From Larix sibirica (taxonomy: Eukaryota > Streptophyta > Pinopsida > Pinales > Pinaceae), in assembly GCA_004151065.3 (NCBI GenBank), contig NWUY0300018244.1, forward strand, positions 15,975 to 26,513: 10,539 nt of DNA, read 5' to 3'. The notes beneath the pieces are model-generated. The model had not been told where the DNA came from. It saw only the letters and a program-made list of their open reading frames with translations, and did no database searches. Every line of letters begins with the position of its first letter. The stretch's first letter is position 1. A program made the translations under genes and the position numbers. Below, one piece after another: positions 8,904 through 10,539 of the stretch.

Positions 8904-9294
8904 AATTTTGGGAATTTTAGCCCTGAAGGAGTAAAGGAGCTTGAAAAAAGTCGGAAGAATATACATATATGACCTATGGATGGGAACCAAAAGAAAATAG
9001 AAGAGGGCTAAAGTGGAAGATCACCCGGTCATATGATCTCGAATGAGATCAATGGCCTAGAGATGAAGCACACTCATGAAAAGCATCGAAGTTAATTATG
9101 CCAGTGAACGTGCAACTTCCTCACGTATTGATCAAGATCGATTATTTTGATTGATCACGTGCCAATAAGTTGCATCCAGAAAAAAGTGAGGTTGGGTGCA
9201 CATTGTACCTAAAACCACTATAGACACGTGCCTTGCAGTTACTGGCCGCGTGCACTTGAAAGCAATTTTGTAAATCCGCTCAACATCGACTCGT

Positions 9295-9320
9295 TACCAC
9301 TCTAGGAAACCAGAGTGGTA
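9295..9320 (+). other. Conserved hairpin in module C
   Basis: A 26-nt inverted repeat with nine perfect outer pairs (TACCACTCT with AGAGTGGTA) around the loop AGGAAACC. It is the best-paired of the three copies. Confidence 0.6.
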
Positions 9321-9338
9321 TGTGCTCCAATTAAAAAG

Positions 9339-9770
9339 GTAAGTTCCCTACAGATCAGCACGTCCCGTCAACCTGTCACCTCATGGTCAAGTCCTTGCTT
9401 TCCACCTGTCCAAGATGTATCGCCACCCCTTGTGTTCTTTCCACTCCACACTTGCCATCTGGCACATGAGACCTGCCAGTCTATTTTTCTCTCCACCTTG
9501 TCATCTGACATGTAAAGTGTATTTTATTTCGGTGTAAAAATATATTTTACCCTTATTCCATTATTTTATTATTTTTACACCCAAAGAACGTTCTCCTATG
9601 ACAACCAACTCACCAGGTCAGTGTTGCACAAACTATGCCGGTACAGATCAACATCTTTTGAGCCAGGCCATCCTCCACATGTCGAGAAGGTATTCATCTA
9701 CCACTTATGTTCATCTCATTTACTGTAATCCTGCTTCCTAATATTAGTTTGCTTGTTCCCTAGTTTGCAG
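9339..9770 (+). other. Candidate 5' leader intron of the second unit
   Basis: The donor AG|GTAAGT at 9337-9344 pairs with a T-rich, branch-like region (TTCCTAATATT near 9735-9745) and acceptors TAG to 9763 or TTTGCAG to 9770. The arrangement parallels the one before ATG 5737 in spacing and motif order. This is inferred, with no transcript evidence. Confidence 0.25.
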
Positions 9771-9830
9771 AAATCCTAACCTAGTCGAGATCGAATACAT
9801 GTCTTCCTTAATACTGTGAACCAGCGAAAT

Positions 9831-10539
9831 ATGGCACCTAAATCCAAAGTCACACTCTCAAATGCTCGATTCTCAGGAGAAGAGCATGTTTATGACCAGG
9901 AATCATATGTTTTTTATACCATCATTTACAACTCAGATTTGGTTGAGACCCTCAAAGAATCCAAAGAACTTTCCTTCAATTACCAGTATAAAATTAACCT
10001 CTGTAATTCTAATTTCACCTGCTCTATTTGTCCTAGGTCATTTGTCTTCCTGGAATTTGTTACATGGTGCTCGAAGAACTATCCCCCCTCAACCAGAGCA
10101 GTCCTATCAACTGATTCAACCAAAAACATGTTCTTCATTACCCCATAAGCCCTGAGAAAGATGGTTTGCATACTTGAGTCTTTGGCCCCTTACAGTTTCA
10201 ATGAAAAATACCTAGCCACATTTTTTAATGGCCTCATCCCGCTCGATCGTCACATGTTCCTATCCAAACACCTAGAAATTGGGATGGCTATACCAAGTAT
10301 CCTTCCCCCTTATGCTACCAATGTATTCTATGAAGACTCTAGAAAGGCCATCTCAATTATTTGCACTATTATTGGCCTGGATGATTATAAAACAGTAGAT
10401 GAAGTCATTTTGGGAGTGCTACTGAAACTAACTATAGAGCCTGGAAAGAACCCACGACTTTTGACCTCTGTTCCTTTCTGGCTGACAAGATCCATGAACA
10501 TCTAGAATAATTATGTTCTATTGAATATTTCAGATTCCC
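9831..10539 (+). pseudogene. Second MAPKSK-type ORF copy (5' part, broken, cut by window end)
   Basis: It starts at ATG 9831 with MAPKSKVTLSNARFSGEEH and aligns to the ORF at 5737 for 618 bp without any indel. It keeps FSGE.H.YD, NSNF, VFLEF, TRAVLS.DSTKN, LAPYSFNEK, HMFLSK and AISIICTI. It has no stop where the first copy has TAA at 5833 (TAC here), but carries its own TAA at 10146-10148, where the first copy has AAA. A one-base deletion at about 10455-10458 shifts the frame, and a further TAA follows near 10506 in the restored frame. Overall divergence from the first copy is roughly a quarter of positions by eye. The rest lies beyond the window. Family is unrecognised. Confidence 0.75.

Larger units (their letters stand above)
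8846..9830 (+). promoter_or_regulatory. Upstream region of the next ORF unit: module copy C plus leader
   Basis: Module C (8846-9597) and its leader (9598-9830) repeat the arrangement found before ATG 5737. Its left end overlaps the 3' end of the preceding ORF, whose last 18 codons lie inside the module and share a stop with module A. Features are CACGTG boxes at 9156-9161 and 9225-9230, a hairpin at 9295-9320, AGGTAAGT at 9337-9344, and a TATTTTATTATTTTTAC tract near 9562-9578, about 255 bp before the ATG. It is closer in sequence to module A than to B. Confidence 0.5.

Noticed and set aside
4741-9830. Modules B and C as the two LTRs of one standard retrotransposon
   Set aside because: The internal region encodes no RT, integrase or protease, both modules are followed by the same ORF start, and B is less like C than A is. 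A non-autonomous element remains possible but not demonstrated.
1-10539. CRISPR array, bacterial operon, tRNA or rRNA genes
   Set aside because: There is no short regular repeat-spacer pattern, no compact coding arrangement and no recognisable tRNA or rRNA sequence on either strand; the window is plainly plant repeat DNA.

Overview
The window is a repeat-rich, AT-rich stretch of plant nuclear DNA with no intact gene. I infer a seed plant and suspect a conifer or other gymnosperm. The evidence is a long decayed L1-type LINE whose C-terminus has the plant zf-RVT plus RNase H arrangement, and very old, stop-riddled element copies piled on each other. The species is not determined. Ns at 524 and 8800-8801 show that the assembly is imperfect.

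Layout from left to right. Bases 1-523 are a fragment of an unrecognised ORF, matching 6384-6906 with 18 substitutions and no indels; the match ends exactly at the N. Bases 525-678 hold a weak minus-strand reading frame, and 679-1279 hold nothing I recognise. From about 1280 to 3735, on the minus strand, lies a 5'-truncated, heavily mutated LINE: a reverse transcriptase piece with an F-S-D-D motif, then a zf-RVT region, then RNase H. Bases 3736-4489 are an orphan copy (copy A) of a 750-bp non-coding module, followed by a short unassigned segment.

Bases 4741-8903 form one complete unit: a second module (copy B), a leader, and a decayed ORF of roughly 1,055 codons beginning MAPKSK with a coiled-coil-rich C-terminus. 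Bases 8846-10539 begin the next unit in the same orientation: module copy C, leader and the first 236 or so codons of a diverged paralogue. ATG-to-ATG spacing is 4,094 bp.

The main object is therefore a head-to-tail repeat of an unrecognised, protein-coding, now degenerate element of about 4.1 kb. The two ORF copies align for 618 bp with no indel and with many third-position changes, so the protein was probably selected before it decayed. The upstream module looks promoter-like, with an AT-rich TATA-type tract, CACGTG boxes, a conserved hairpin and a conserved AGGTAAGT donor-like site. It may be a shared terminal or promoter cassette of a non-autonomous retroelement. No reverse transcriptase, integrase, protease or transposase is visible in the unit, so any mobility would have depended on other elements.
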